A stretch of DNA of 64,000 bases from Longimicrobiales bacterium. GTDB taxonomy: Bacteria > Gemmatimonadota > Gemmatimonadetes > Longimicrobiales > Gaopeijiaceae. The position numbers and the translations under genes are program-made. Numbering within the stretch: position 1 is the first letter of the stretch; every line of letters starts with the position of its first letter. Of this stretch, positions 7,890 through 16,913 are shown one piece after another. The notes under the pieces were generated by a model. That model did no database searches, was not told the origin of the DNA, and worked only from the letters and a program-made list of their open reading frames with translations. The stretch spans positions 3,670,501-3,734,500 of the forward strand of contig OX638356.1 of NCBI GenBank assembly GCA_951813395.1. The letters run 5' to 3'.

Positions 7890-9026
7890 ATGTCCCTCGC
7901 CCATTCGCTTGACGGCGTCCGCGTCCTCGACCTCTCCCGCCTCCTGCCGGGACCCTTTCTGACCATGGTCCTCGCCGACCTCGGAGCCGACGTGGTCAAG
8001 GTCGAGGAGCCTCGCGTGGGCGATTACATGCGCGACTTCCCGCCCCGCGGCGCAGGGATGTCGGGCCGCTACCTGACGGTCAACCGCAACAAGCGGTCGG
8101 TGGCGATGGACCTGAAGGACGACCTGGAACGCGAGCGATTCCTGCGCATGGCCGCCCAGGCCGACGTCGTCGTCGAGAGCTTCCGCCCGGGCGTGATGGA
8201 GCGGCTCGGCGTCGGGTACGAGGCACTCCGCGAACGCAACGGCGGCATCATCCTGTGCTCCATCTCGGGTTACGGGCAGACGGGCCCTTACCGCGACCGC
8301 GCGGGCCACGACATCAACTACCTCGCGCTGGCGGGCGTGCTGGCGATGAGCGGCGCGACGCCCGATGGGCCACCCGGGATGGCGGGCGTTCAGATCGCGG
8401 ACATGGCCGGAGGCGCGATGTGGGGCGCGATCGGCATCCTCGCCGCGCTGATCGAACGCGATCGTACGGGAATGGGGACCCACCTGGACATCTCGATGAC
8501 CGAGGGCGCCCTGGCGCTCCTCGCGAGCGAGTTCGGGATCCTGGATGCGGAACCCGAGGTCCCCACACGGGGCACCGGCCTCCTCAACGGGGGTGCGGCG
8601 CGCTACGGGGTGTACCGGACCAGCGACGGCAAGTACCTGAGCGTGGGGGCGCTGGAGCCACAGTTTCTTGCGCGGCTGGAGGAGGCCGCGGACCTGGAGC
8701 TTCCGGCGGGATCGGCCGACTCGGCGGCGGCAGCTGCGGAGGACGATCTGCGCCGCCAGCTCGCCCGGGTCATCGCGTCGAAGACTCGCGACGAATGGGT
8801 GCGCGTCCTCGCGAACCGGGACTGCTGCTGCGAACCCGTGCTGGAACTGGACGAGGTGGCCGAACATCCCCTGCACCGCGAACGGGGGCTATTCTTCGAG
8901 ATCGGCGACAGCGCGTCGGCCGGCGCGCTACAGGTGCGCACTCCGCTGGGGATGCCGGCGGCTCGGCGCCCCGCCCCGGCGCTGGGCGAACACAACGACG
9001 AGGTGTTCCGTGAGTACGGCGTATGA
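7890..9026 (+). CDS. Class III CoA-transferase/alpha-methylacyl-CoA racemase family enzyme
   Basis: 378 residues of the CaiB/BaiF fold. The N terminus [17 protein letters not shown], the VKVEEP motif and the [11 protein letters not shown] segment (catalytic Asp) are characteristic; GHDINY points to the AMACR branch, which epimerises 2-methyl-branched acyl-CoAs, rather than a true CoA transferase. The racemase also uses a His, seen in the family about 30 residues before the Asp, and not placed with confidence here. Cytoplasmic. It stands alone, divergent from the nucleotidase pair and convergent with the M19 peptidase. Confidence 0.88.
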   Translation: MSLAHSLDGVRVLDLSRLLPGPFLTMVLADLGADVVKVEEPRVGDYMRDFPPRGAGMSGRYLTVNRNKRSVAMDLKDDLERERFLRMAAQADVVVESFRPGVMERLGVGYEALRERNGGIILCSISGYGQTGPYRDRAGHDINYLALAGVLAMSGATPDGPPGMAGVQIADMAGGAMWGAIGILAALIERDRTGMGTHLDISMTEGALALLASEFGILDAEPEVPTRGTGLLNGGAARYGVYRTSDGKYLSVGALEPQFLARLEEAADLELPAGSADSAAAAAEDDLRRQLARVIASKTRDEWVRVLANRDCCCEPVLELDEVAEHPLHRERGLFFEIGDSASAGALQVRTPLGMPAARRPAPALGEHNDEVFREYGV

Positions 9027-9060
9027 GCAGCCGGGATGGCGGAATGGGCCTTGTCGCCGC

Positions 9061-10188
9061 CTATCCCCCCCACACCTTCTCGAACACCCGCAGGTAGTTC
9101 TCGCCCAGGAACTTGACGATCACCTCGTCGGGATGGCCTCGCGCGGCAAGCGTCTCGGTCAGGCGCGGCAGTTTCGAGATGTCCTCGAGCCCGGCGGGCG
9201 CCATCTCCCTGCCGTAGTGATCGCTGCCCAGGCCGATGTGGTCGGGGCCCATCACGTCGAGCGCGGTCTCGACATCTCGCACCACGCTCTCCAGATCGCG
9301 GTGCGCCACGTGGATCAGGCCCAGGACGCCGCCGTTGGCAGCCAGCGCCTCCAGCATCCAGCGGTCGCGGGGCAGTTCGAGACGCGGGCGGGGCAGCTTG
9401 CCGCCCAGCAGGTCCTGCGCCTCCGGAGCCGTGTCGGGGAACATCGTGGGCGTGGTGTGCGAGAGGATGACGGGATTGCGGGTAAGTTCGAGGATCTCGA
9501 CGAACCCGACCTCGCCGATGTGAACGAGGTCGATGACGATCCCGAGGTCGTCCATTCGCCGGACGACTTCCTTGCCGAGCCGCGTCAGGCCGCCGCGACG
9601 GTCCGCCGCCCAGCAGCCGTCGGCGAAGATGTTGCGGCGGGTGTGGGTCAGGCTGCCCGAGCGCAGGCCGAGGCGGTAGTACAGGTCGAGGAAGCGCGGA
9701 TCGGTACCCAGGGCCTCGCATCCCTCGAAGGTGAGAACCAGCGCGACCCTCCCCTCCTCCCTGGCGCGGCGGATGTCACCGACCGTCGTGGCCAGCACGA
9801 GTTCGTCGTGGCGGTCGACCTGCTCATGCAGATTCCACACCATCTCCATGCCCCGCCGGACGGGGTCGCGCAGCCAGTCGTCGTCGAGGTAGATCGCGCA
9901 GAGCTGCGCGGTCACGCCCCCTTCGCGCCAGCGCGGCAGGTCGTACTGGCCCATGGGGCCGAACCACACCGTGTGGGCACCCATGCCGAAGCGGACAAGC
10001 GGGTTGTTTTCCAGTCCCGGCGGCGGCTCCCAGTCGAGATCGGGCACCTCGACGCGCTCGCCCAGGGTCATCTTGCCCTCGGTGACGGGGATCAGGATGT
10101 CGCTGTGTCCGTCGACAACGATGGCGCGGCGGTGGAGTTCGCGAGCCGCAGCGCCCCGGCGCGTCCCCGGCGCGCTCTCGCCGGCCAT
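9061..10188 (-). CDS. Membrane dipeptidase (renal dipeptidase family, M19)
   Basis: 375 residues. Metal and catalytic ligands of the M19 family are present in order: H28 and D30 in DGHSD, E155 in LTFEGCE, H223 in DLVHIG, H244 in LSHTT, and D323 in GLGSDH. Such enzymes cut dipeptides, often accepting a C-terminal D-amino acid. No signal peptide is visible, so it is probably cytoplasmic. Its ATG overlaps the stop of the S15 gene by one base (TGATG), placing it last in a peptidase operon of amidohydrolase, S15 hydrolase and M19. Confidence 0.92.
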   Translation of the reverse strand: MAGESAPGTRRGAAARELHRRAIVVDGHSDILIPVTEGKMTLGERVEVPDLDWEPPPGLENNPLVRFGMGAHTVWFGPMGQYDLPRWREGGVTAQLCAIYLDDDWLRDPVRRGMEMVWNLHEQVDRHDELVLATTVGDIRRAREEGRVALVLTFEGCEALGTDPRFLDLYYRLGLRSGSLTHTRRNIFADGCWAADRRGGLTRLGKEVVRRMDDLGIVIDLVHIGEVGFVEILELTRNPVILSHTTPTMFPDTAPEAQDLLGGKLPRPRLELPRDRWMLEALAANGGVLGLIHVAHRDLESVVRDVETALDVMGPDHIGLGSDHYGREMAPAGLEDISKLPRLTETLAARGHPDEVIVKFLGENYLRVFEKVWGG

Positions 10189-12056
10189 CAGCAGCCCCCC
10201 GTGCCGCCCGCTGCGCCCGCTTGCTCGCCCGCACCGCCCGCCTGCTCGTCCGGCGAGCCCGGGAGACCGCCGTCCACCACCGGCAATGCGATGCGCGACC
10301 CGTCCGCGCCGCCGCGGTGCACGGTCAGGGTGGCCGCGCCGTCGGCGGGGACCGGGTCGAACATGCCGGCATCGGCCCCCGCGATCGCGATCCGGATCCG
10401 GTGCCCGGCGCGGACCAATGCCGCGATGGGCCAGAGGCGGAAGCTGATCGTGACGGCCTCCCCGGGCGGCATGGGCTCGGCGTCGGCGCGCGCGAAGGAG
10501 TGGTATGGCTCGTCGCCCTCGAAGTACGGGTTGGACACGGTCTTGCGGTGGATCAGCCGGAGCCCGCCCTCGGTGACGTAGCGGCTCCGGCCCTCCGGAT
10601 CCACGTCCTCAAGGTAGACGAAGAGCGCACCGTCCTCCCGGTCCGACACAAGCTTCAGCGTGATCACGGGATACCCGGCGATCTGAACATCCGACGCCAA
10701 TGGCTCGGTGGTGTACGTGAGCATGCGCTCGTCCATTTCGCCGCGGTCGTCAAGATGGAGGATCGGAGTGCCCATCTGCGCCATCCAGCGGTTGTCGGGT
10801 CCGGTGGTAACACCCGGGTCGACGGCGTACTCGTCGCTGCCCTGGGCCACGGCCTCCGAGTCCCCACCCAGACGCCCTCCCGAATCCATGTACAGGGTCG
10901 TGGTCGTGGTGCCCGCCGGCGGCCAGACCTCGGTGTCGTGGTACGCTTCCTCGCCCAGGTTGTAGAAGCGCATGGCCGGCCATTGGTCCACGCCGTTGTC
11001 GGAACCCCTCAGGTGGTGGTCGAAGAAAAGGCGCCGCATCTCCATCTGCTCGTCCACCGAAGGTTCGGGCGGAAGAGGCGCTGAACCCACGGAATAGGGG
11101 CTGGCGCTGTACCCGCCGCCGTGGGTCGAGGCCAGAATCAACACCTTTTGCGCGTTGGAGAAGTGGCGGAAGCGCAGCAGCGTCCCGTCCGCAGTCCCGG
11201 CGTCCAGCCAGCTCACCAGGACCAGCATCGGAACGGCCGACGCCTCGATCTGCTCCTCCCAGTGAATCGGGCCGATCTCGGCCCAGGTCTGGCCTCCACC
11301 GACCACGTCGTCCCGGTATTCCGTGGCCAATACGGCCTGGAAGACGTCAGGGTTGGCGGCATGCTCGGCCAGGGCCGCCGCCAGCATCGATCCGTCTTCG
11401 TCTTCGTCCACGCGCCGTACGCCGCGGCCCATCACTTCCACGTTGTTGGCGTCCATGTAGCCCACGAGGTCGCCCCAGGTCTCGATGAAGCCCCGGGCCA
11501 GCAGGCCGTAGGGACGGATCGGACTCGGATAGGCGTCGAAGTCCGACCATCCCGGAATGACGGCCTTGACCGCAGGGTGGTTCACGGCGGCAAGCAGCTC
11601 GGCGGTGGTGCCGGTGTAAGAGGTCCCGTAGGCGCCCACCATCCCGTCCGACCAATCCCGCGACACCACCCATTCCACCACGTCGTACGCGTCCAGGACC
11701 TCCTGGCGACCGTACTCCACGGGGCGCGTGCCGAACGAGGCGCCGCTGCCGCGCGCATCCACCTTGACGAGCGCGTAGCCGTGGGCGAGGAAATGGCTGT
11801 CCAGACCCGACAGGGTGTTGATGCGCTCGCCGGTCTCGGGATCCTCCAGCCCGCGGCGATAGCGGGTCAGCGTGAGGAGCGCGGGATACGGCGGGTCGTG
11901 CCCGTCCACTGGCAGGTAGACATCGGCGGCAAGCCGGGTGCCGTCCTCGGCCGCAATGTAGTGGGCCGACACCTCGGGCCCGGCGGGCGTCCGGGCGGTT
12001 TCGCAGGCGAGAAGGGCGGTGACGAGGGCCACCGCGGCAAGGCGGGCGATGCTCAC
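10188..12056 (-). CDS. CocE/NonD-type hydrolase (peptidase S15 family) lipoprotein
   Basis: 622 residues from a GTG that overlaps the upstream stop (GTGA). The N terminus is a lipoprotein signal (LAAVALVTALLAC). An alpha/beta hydrolase domain follows, with the nucleophile in GTSYTG, Asp in SWLDAG and His in STHGGG. The C-terminal part is the jelly-roll domain of X-Pro dipeptidyl-peptidase/cocaine-esterase enzymes, ending in a Gly/Ala-rich tail. Members hydrolyse acyl esters or amides; the real substrate is unknown. The second gene of a three-gene operon. Confidence 0.9.
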   Translation of the reverse strand: MSIARLAAVALVTALLACETARTPAGPEVSAHYIAAEDGTRLAADVYLPVDGHDPPYPALLTLTRYRRGLEDPETGERINTLSGLDSHFLAHGYALVKVDARGSGASFGTRPVEYGRQEVLDAYDVVEWVVSRDWSDGMVGAYGTSYTGTTAELLAAVNHPAVKAVIPGWSDFDAYPSPIRPYGLLARGFIETWGDLVGYMDANNVEVMGRGVRRVDEDEDGSMLAAALAEHAANPDVFQAVLATEYRDDVVGGGQTWAEIGPIHWEEQIEASAVPMLVLVSWLDAGTADGTLLRFRHFSNAQKVLILASTHGGGYSASPYSVGSAPLPPEPSVDEQMEMRRLFFDHHLRGSDNGVDQWPAMRFYNLGEEAYHDTEVWPPAGTTTTTLYMDSGGRLGGDSEAVAQGSDEYAVDPGVTTGPDNRWMAQMGTPILHLDDRGEMDERMLTYTTEPLASDVQIAGYPVITLKLVSDREDGALFVYLEDVDPEGRSRYVTEGGLRLIHRKTVSNPYFEGDEPYHSFARADAEPMPPGEAVTISFRLWPIAALVRAGHRIRIAIAGADAGMFDPVPADGAATLTVHRGGADGSRIALPVVDGGLPGSPDEQAGGAGEQAGAAGGTGGC

Positions 12057-13465
12057 TCCGGCACCTTCATCGAACTGACGATCGGCGCGACCGGCAGCGC
12101 GTCCAGGTCCACCACCTTCCCCTCCTTGATCACCATGTGAATCGCCCGGTAGTTGTAGGCGCTCGCCAACGGATCGGCGTCGAGGATCACGATGTCGGCC
12201 CACCTGCCAGGCTGCAGCGTCCCGATCTCGTCCTCGAGCCGGTACGCCCCGGCCACGTTGCTCGTGGCGGACTTGAGCACCTCCATCGGGTCCATGCCAA
12301 GCTCCTCCAGCCCAACCAGCGCATTGAAGTGCCCCTCGCCAAGCTTCACACGGGGGTCGACCGTGTCGGCGGCCAGCGTTGCGGACTCCGCCCTGAGCAC
12401 GGGGTTCTCGATCCCGGCGTCGGTCGACATCAGCAGCTTCGCGCCCGCCTCGATCATGTTGGCCCGGTTGATCGCGCCGATCTTCATGTACGGCGTAAGC
12501 CCCGTCGGGCTGTGCTCCTCCAGCGCAGCCAACCGCCGCGCGGTGATCGGCAGCACCGAGCACGCGACCCCCCGGTCGACCATCTTGCGGATCGACTCCA
12601 TCGGGATCGGGATTTCGGGGCCGGAGATCCCGCAGTGGGTGATGATGTCCACTCCCGCCTCGATCGCCATGTCGAAGCTCTCGACCGATGTCGTGTGCGT
12701 CTGCACCGTCATCCCCGCCCGGTGTCCCTCCTCGACGATCACGCGCTGCACCCGCTCCGAGAACGAGATCAGGTTCATGTCCACGTGCCCGCTGGCGCCG
12801 TACTTGAGGAAATCCATCCCCAGCGTCGTGTAGTGGCGGATCACGTCGGCGACCGAATCGGGCGTCATCCACAGCAGCTCGCGCCCCGTGTCCTCCTCCC
12901 AGGTTTCGTTGATCCGGTTCACAAACGCCTTGCTCACATACGGCGCGTGCGACTCACGGAAGTCGGGCCCGAGCGGACCGCTGAACCCGATGATGTTGCC
13001 GGCCAGGTAGATCCGGCTCCCCGGCGCCTCGCCCGCGTTGATCATGTCGCGCGCCTGCCCGAGTGCCGCACGCGGTCCCCAGGTGTCGAAGACGGTCGTC
13101 TGCCCGGTCTTCAGCGTGATCTGGGCCGCCTCGAGGACGATTTCGTGAAGTCGGTGCTCATGCAGGATCAGCGTCTCGAGGTCGAGGTTGAGGAAGAGAT
13201 GGAGGTTGCCGTCCATCAGCCCGGGGATGACGTACTTGCCCCCTGCGTCGATCACGGTCGCGCCCGCAGGGACGGCGGTCGAGCCGGCGGGCCCGGCGGC
13301 CGTGATCCGCCCGTCGGTGAACACGACCACGCCGTTTTCGGTCGGTGCGGCTCCCGTGCCGTCGATCACGGTGCCGCCGGTGACGGCGACGGTCTGCGCC
13401 GCGGCGGCCGGGGCGAGCGCGGCGGTGAGAAGCAAGGCAAGCGCGTTGGCTCGGTGGGTGGACAT
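12053..13465 (-). CDS. Exported amidohydrolase with altered metal motif
   Basis: 470 residues with a Sec signal (ALALLLTAALAPAAAAQ). It belongs to the imidazolonepropionase/prolidase-like amidohydrolases: a beta-sandwich start TVIDGTG, a PGLMDGNLHL motif, a likely carbamylated Lys in LKYGASGH, metal His in QTHT and ITHCG, and Asp in STDAG. The first metal motif, normally HxH, is NxH here, so one ligand is replaced by Asn. AAAGGAG lies just before the ATG. First gene of the operon with the S15 and M19 genes; probably periplasmic hydrolysis of a small amide or dipeptide. Confidence 0.87.
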   Translation of the reverse strand: MSTHRANALALLLTAALAPAAAAQTVAVTGGTVIDGTGAAPTENGVVVFTDGRITAAGPAGSTAVPAGATVIDAGGKYVIPGLMDGNLHLFLNLDLETLILHEHRLHEIVLEAAQITLKTGQTTVFDTWGPRAALGQARDMINAGEAPGSRIYLAGNIIGFSGPLGPDFRESHAPYVSKAFVNRINETWEEDTGRELLWMTPDSVADVIRHYTTLGMDFLKYGASGHVDMNLISFSERVQRVIVEEGHRAGMTVQTHTTSVESFDMAIEAGVDIITHCGISGPEIPIPMESIRKMVDRGVACSVLPITARRLAALEEHSPTGLTPYMKIGAINRANMIEAGAKLLMSTDAGIENPVLRAESATLAADTVDPRVKLGEGHFNALVGLEELGMDPMEVLKSATSNVAGAYRLEDEIGTLQPGRWADIVILDADPLASAYNYRAIHMVIKEGKVVDLDALPVAPIVSSMKVPE

Positions 13466-13495
13466 GGCTGACTCCTTTGGTCCTTCGGTGATTCC

Positions 13496-14989
13496 TCAGT
13501 CGGCTCTCGGCACCATGCGGGCGCCTTGCGCGATATAGGTCATGCGGCCGTCGGGACGCGGGTCGAGGAAGCTCATGATCGCCGCGGTCGGATTCCCCTC
13601 GGGGTCCGGGTAGGTGAAAGCGTCGTTGCCGACCGGCTTGAGGGGTATCGGCGGCGTGGGGTCCATCGGCGTGTCATCGTAGAAGGCGAACTTCGCCCAC
13701 AGCGAGACCCCGATGCCGCCGTCCATCTCCACGATCTCGTAGCCCTGCGCGATGTTCTCGTAACGGCCCGCGTAGCGCGCGATGTCGACTTCCGTATCGA
13801 TGATCGGCCTGACCACGGGCTCCGGCGGCGCCACTCCCGCAGCCTCCTCCATCCACCTGGCGGACAGTTCAGTGGCCAGTGCGCCCCCGTGCGACGAGTT
13901 GGTCAGCACCGCAACCGCCACATTGCTCTCGGGGTGCGCGGTCAGGTTGGCCAGAATGCCCGGCCCGCCGCCCCCGTGCGACACGAAGCCGCCCTCCGAC
14001 AGCATCCAGCCCAGGCCGAACGCGATCGGCGCGCCCTCGCCCCGCACCCGCGTGGTCTCGGTACGCATGGCGCGGGCGCTTGCGGGCGACAGGATGGTGG
14101 CGCCGTTCAGCCCGGTGCCGTCGGCCATGTGTGCGGCCGCGAAGGTGACCAGCGCGCTGGCGGACATCATCGCCGTCGCCCCCGCCGGCGCGAAGCTTAT
14201 GGGCAGGAAGACGAAGGAGGTCCGCACCGGCTCGCCGGTCTCCGGGTCGGTGAAGTGCCCCACGCTCGCCCGGTGCAGCAGCGCGTCCTCGGGCAGGACC
14301 GCGGCGTGCTCCATGCCGAGCGGGCGGAAGATCCGCTCCCTCGCCAGGTCGTACCAGCTGCGCTCCCGGATCCGCTGGCACAGGTAGCCCGCGATGACCG
14401 TGGCCGTGTTGCAGTACGACGTGTCGGCGCCGGGTTCGTGGATCCTGCCCATGCCCGCGAAGCGCGGGATCGCCTTCTCGATGATCTCCTCGTCGTGGCC
14501 CTGCTCCGGGACCAGCTCACCGTCGATGCCGCTCGTGTGGTTGACGAGCATGCCCACCGTGATGCGCGCCAGGTGATCCGGATCGGCGAGGCGCAGCTCG
14601 GGCAGATAGGTCGAGACCGGGGCTTCGAGATCGACCAGGCCGTCGTCCACCATCTGCATGAGCAGGGTCGTGTTGAAGATCTTGGTGATCGACCCGATGT
14701 GCATCACGGTCTCGGGGGTCATCGTGACGCCGCTGCTGACGTTCACCAGGCCAGCCGCGGCCGTGCGGATCGCGCCGTTGGCGAACACCGCCGCGCTGGC
14801 GCCGACCACCCCGTGGCGCGCGAGCGCCTCCTCGAGGTCGGCCTGGAGCGCCGGGTCGGTCCCGGGGGGCGCCGCGCCCGTGCGCCGGATCCGCGCCGGC
14901 GTGTCCGGTGCGCACGACGTGACGCCGACGACCGAAGGCACCGTCGCCGCGACCGCCGCGCTCTTGAGGAAATCCCTGCGGGTGGCCAT
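13496..14989 (-). CDS. Exported beta-lactamase-like serine hydrolase
   Basis: 497 residues starting at an ATG with a full AGGAGG five bases upstream. The N terminus has a Tat motif (TRRDFLKS) and ends with TSCA, so export with possible lipid attachment is likely. The class C beta-lactamase/DD-peptidase fold is shown by SITK (Ser-Lys pair), YCN (YxN), and SHGGGG in place of the KTG box. A C-terminal lipocalin-like extension starts near residue 405. Family members are esterases, D-aminopeptidases or DD-peptidases; which one applies cannot be told. The next gene downstream is the amidohydrolase, 30 nt away. Confidence 0.9.
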   Translation of the reverse strand: MATRRDFLKSAAVAATVPSVVGVTSCAPDTPARIRRTGAAPPGTDPALQADLEEALARHGVVGASAAVFANGAIRTAAAGLVNVSSGVTMTPETVMHIGSITKIFNTTLLMQMVDDGLVDLEAPVSTYLPELRLADPDHLARITVGMLVNHTSGIDGELVPEQGHDEEIIEKAIPRFAGMGRIHEPGADTSYCNTATVIAGYLCQRIRERSWYDLARERIFRPLGMEHAAVLPEDALLHRASVGHFTDPETGEPVRTSFVFLPISFAPAGATAMMSASALVTFAAAHMADGTGLNGATILSPASARAMRTETTRVRGEGAPIAFGLGWMLSEGGFVSHGGGGPGILANLTAHPESNVAVAVLTNSSHGGALATELSARWMEEAAGVAPPEPVVRPIIDTEVDIARYAGRYENIAQGYEIVEMDGGIGVSLWAKFAFYDDTPMDPTPPIPLKPVGNDAFTYPDPEGNPTAAIMSFLDPRPDGRMTYIAQGARMVPRAD

Positions 14990-15074
14990 CGATGCCTCCT
15001 TGGCTGAGCCGGCAGCCTGGACGAATCCACACGGGTCGAACTCGCAGAATAGGTCGCGTTGCGGATCGCCGCCA

Positions 15075-15326
15075 ATGTCCGGCATCGGCCGCATACGGCT
15101 CGCGCTTCCGCCACGCGAATGGCTGGAAAAGGCCGCTGCGCCGCCCCTCGTGCGGCGCCATGGCATCTCCCCGGCGATCGCGGCCGAAGGCGCAGCCCTG
15201 CCGGACTCCTTTCACCGGGACCCCGCGGACCGCATTATTGTCGCTACCGCGAGAATCATGGGAGCGACGCTGCTTACCCACGACCGGCACATCGTGAACT
15301 CCGGGCTCGTCGCGACCCTGAACTGA
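15075..15326 (+). pseudogene. C-terminal fragment of a VapC (PIN) toxin gene
   Basis: The 83 codons match only the second half of a PIN-domain toxin: GRIRLALPPREWLEKA, a helix, then DSFHRDPADRIIVATARIMGATLLTHD. The last two acidic positions of the PIN active site (DPADR and THDR) are present. The N-terminal half with the first catalytic Asp (usually DTHALLWW) is absent in all frames upstream, where the serine hydrolase gene begins on the other strand. No antitoxin gene adjoins it. A decayed toxin-antitoxin locus. Confidence 0.75.
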
Positions 15327-15358
15327 GCCGTCGAGCCCCATCCACCGAGGAACACGCA

Positions 15359-16909
15359 GTGTACAGGCCATCAAATCCGCACCCCACCACCCGTCGCCGC
15401 TTCCTCAAGGCCGGGGCCGCAGCGCTGAGCGGCGCCATGATCGCACCGGAACGCATCCTGGCCGATCCCTACGCGCCGATCGACTGTCTCACAGACCCTT
15501 CACAGCCCGGCTCCCGGCGTGGGGCGGCCGCCCTCACCACACCAATCAGAGTCAGAGGCGTGGTGCGCTCCCGGGGAACCGGATTGCCTCGTGTCCCCGT
15601 CTCGGACGGCGTGCAGGTCGTCGATACCGCGGACGACGGCTCCTTCGAGCTCGTCACGACGCCCGACCGGGGCTTCGTCTGGTTCACGACGCCGTCCGGC
15701 TACCGGATTCCGCGGAACCGGCCGGGCACCGCACGCTTCTACCAGCCGCTGTCCGACGGGAGCGAGCAGTCGGCCGTCTTCGAGCTCGAACCCGATCCGG
15801 TGCCCCACGACAACCACACACTCCTGCTCCTCGGCGACATCCAGACGGAAGACCCGACGGAGATGGGGTGGTTCCTTTCGCAGTCGGTGCCCGACCTGCG
15901 GGAGACGGTTGCGGGCCTCGGCGGCGAGCACGCCTTCGGCATCTCCTGCGGCGACATCATGTTCGACAACCTCGAGCTCTACCCGGACTACGAGCGCGGG
16001 GTCGGCGAGGTCGGCATCCCCTTCTTCCAGGTCGTCGGCAACCACGACCTCGACATGGACAACCTGACCGACCAGGCGTCGACCGAGACGTTCAGCCGCC
16101 ACTTCGGGCCCCCCTACTACTCCTTCAGCCGGGGCGCAGTCCACTATGTGGTCCTGGACGACGTGTTCTGGCACGGGAGCGGCTACATCGGCTACCTGGG
16201 GGCCGATGCACTGACCTGGCTGGAGCAGGATCTGGCACGGGTCGAGCCGGGGTCGCCCGTAATCGTTGCGACGCACATACCGGTGCTCGGCAGCCAGCAC
16301 CTGCGCCGCGGCGAGGAACGTCCCGGGACCGCCCTCGCGATCATGAACCGCCAGGCGCTCTACCGCCTCCTGGAGCCCTTCGACGCGCACATCCTCACCG
16401 GCCACACGCACGAATGCGAGCACGTCTTCGAGCAGGGCACGCACGAGCACGTGACCGGGGCGGTCTGCGGGGCGTGGTGGAGCGGCCCGATCTGCCACGA
16501 CGGCACGCCCGGCGGCTACTGCGTCTACACCGTCCGCGGCGAGGAAGTCCGCTGGCGCTACAAGGCCACCGGGCATCCGGACGACCATCAGATGCGGCTC
16601 CATCGCGGCGGGCGCGACCCGTCGTCCCCGGACGAGCTGATCGCCAACATCTGGAACTGGGATCCGGAGTGGACGGTGCGCTGGTTCGCGGACGGCGAGC
16701 CCCGGGGCGCGATGCCCGGACGCAGGGGCCTCGACCCGCTGAGCGCGGAACTGCACACGGGACCCGACCTGCCGCCGCGCCGTACCTGGGTGGAGCCGGT
16801 TCCGACCGATCATATCTTCCGGGCGGCGCTGACGGGCGACGAGCGCACGCTCGTGGTGGAAGCCACGGATCGGTTTGGACGCGTATACACCGAAGAATTG
16901 CGAGGGTAG
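15359..16909 (+). CDS. Exported calcineurin-like metallophosphoesterase
   Basis: 516 residues. The GTG at 15359 is chosen because GAGG lies about nine bases upstream and a Tat signal (RRRFLKAGAAALSGAM) follows. After the signal there is a small beta domain (residues about 60-130), a metallophosphoesterase domain with LGDIQ, SCGDIMFDN, VVGNHDLD, ATHIP and TGHTHE, and a C-terminal beta domain (about 400-516). Such three-part proteins act as secreted phosphoesterases; the substrate is unknown. It is 4 nt upstream of the M55 gene, in the same direction. Confidence 0.88.
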   Translation: MYRPSNPHPTTRRRFLKAGAAALSGAMIAPERILADPYAPIDCLTDPSQPGSRRGAAALTTPIRVRGVVRSRGTGLPRVPVSDGVQVVDTADDGSFELVTTPDRGFVWFTTPSGYRIPRNRPGTARFYQPLSDGSEQSAVFELEPDPVPHDNHTLLLLGDIQTEDPTEMGWFLSQSVPDLRETVAGLGGEHAFGISCGDIMFDNLELYPDYERGVGEVGIPFFQVVGNHDLDMDNLTDQASTETFSRHFGPPYYSFSRGAVHYVVLDDVFWHGSGYIGYLGADALTWLEQDLARVEPGSPVIVATHIPVLGSQHLRRGEERPGTALAIMNRQALYRLLEPFDAHILTGHTHECEHVFEQGTHEHVTGAVCGAWWSGPICHDGTPGGYCVYTVRGEEVRWRYKATGHPDDHQMRLHRGGRDPSSPDELIANIWNWDPEWTVRWFADGEPRGAMPGRRGLDPLSAELHTGPDLPPRRTWVEPVPTDHIFRAALTGDERTLVVEATDRFGRVYTEELRG

Positions 16910-16913
16910 ACGG

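Noticed and set aside
12137-13471. 444-codon plus-strand frame opposite the amidohydrolase
   Set aside because: Antisense shadow with no motif; the minus strand has amidohydrolase metal motifs and a good ribosome site.
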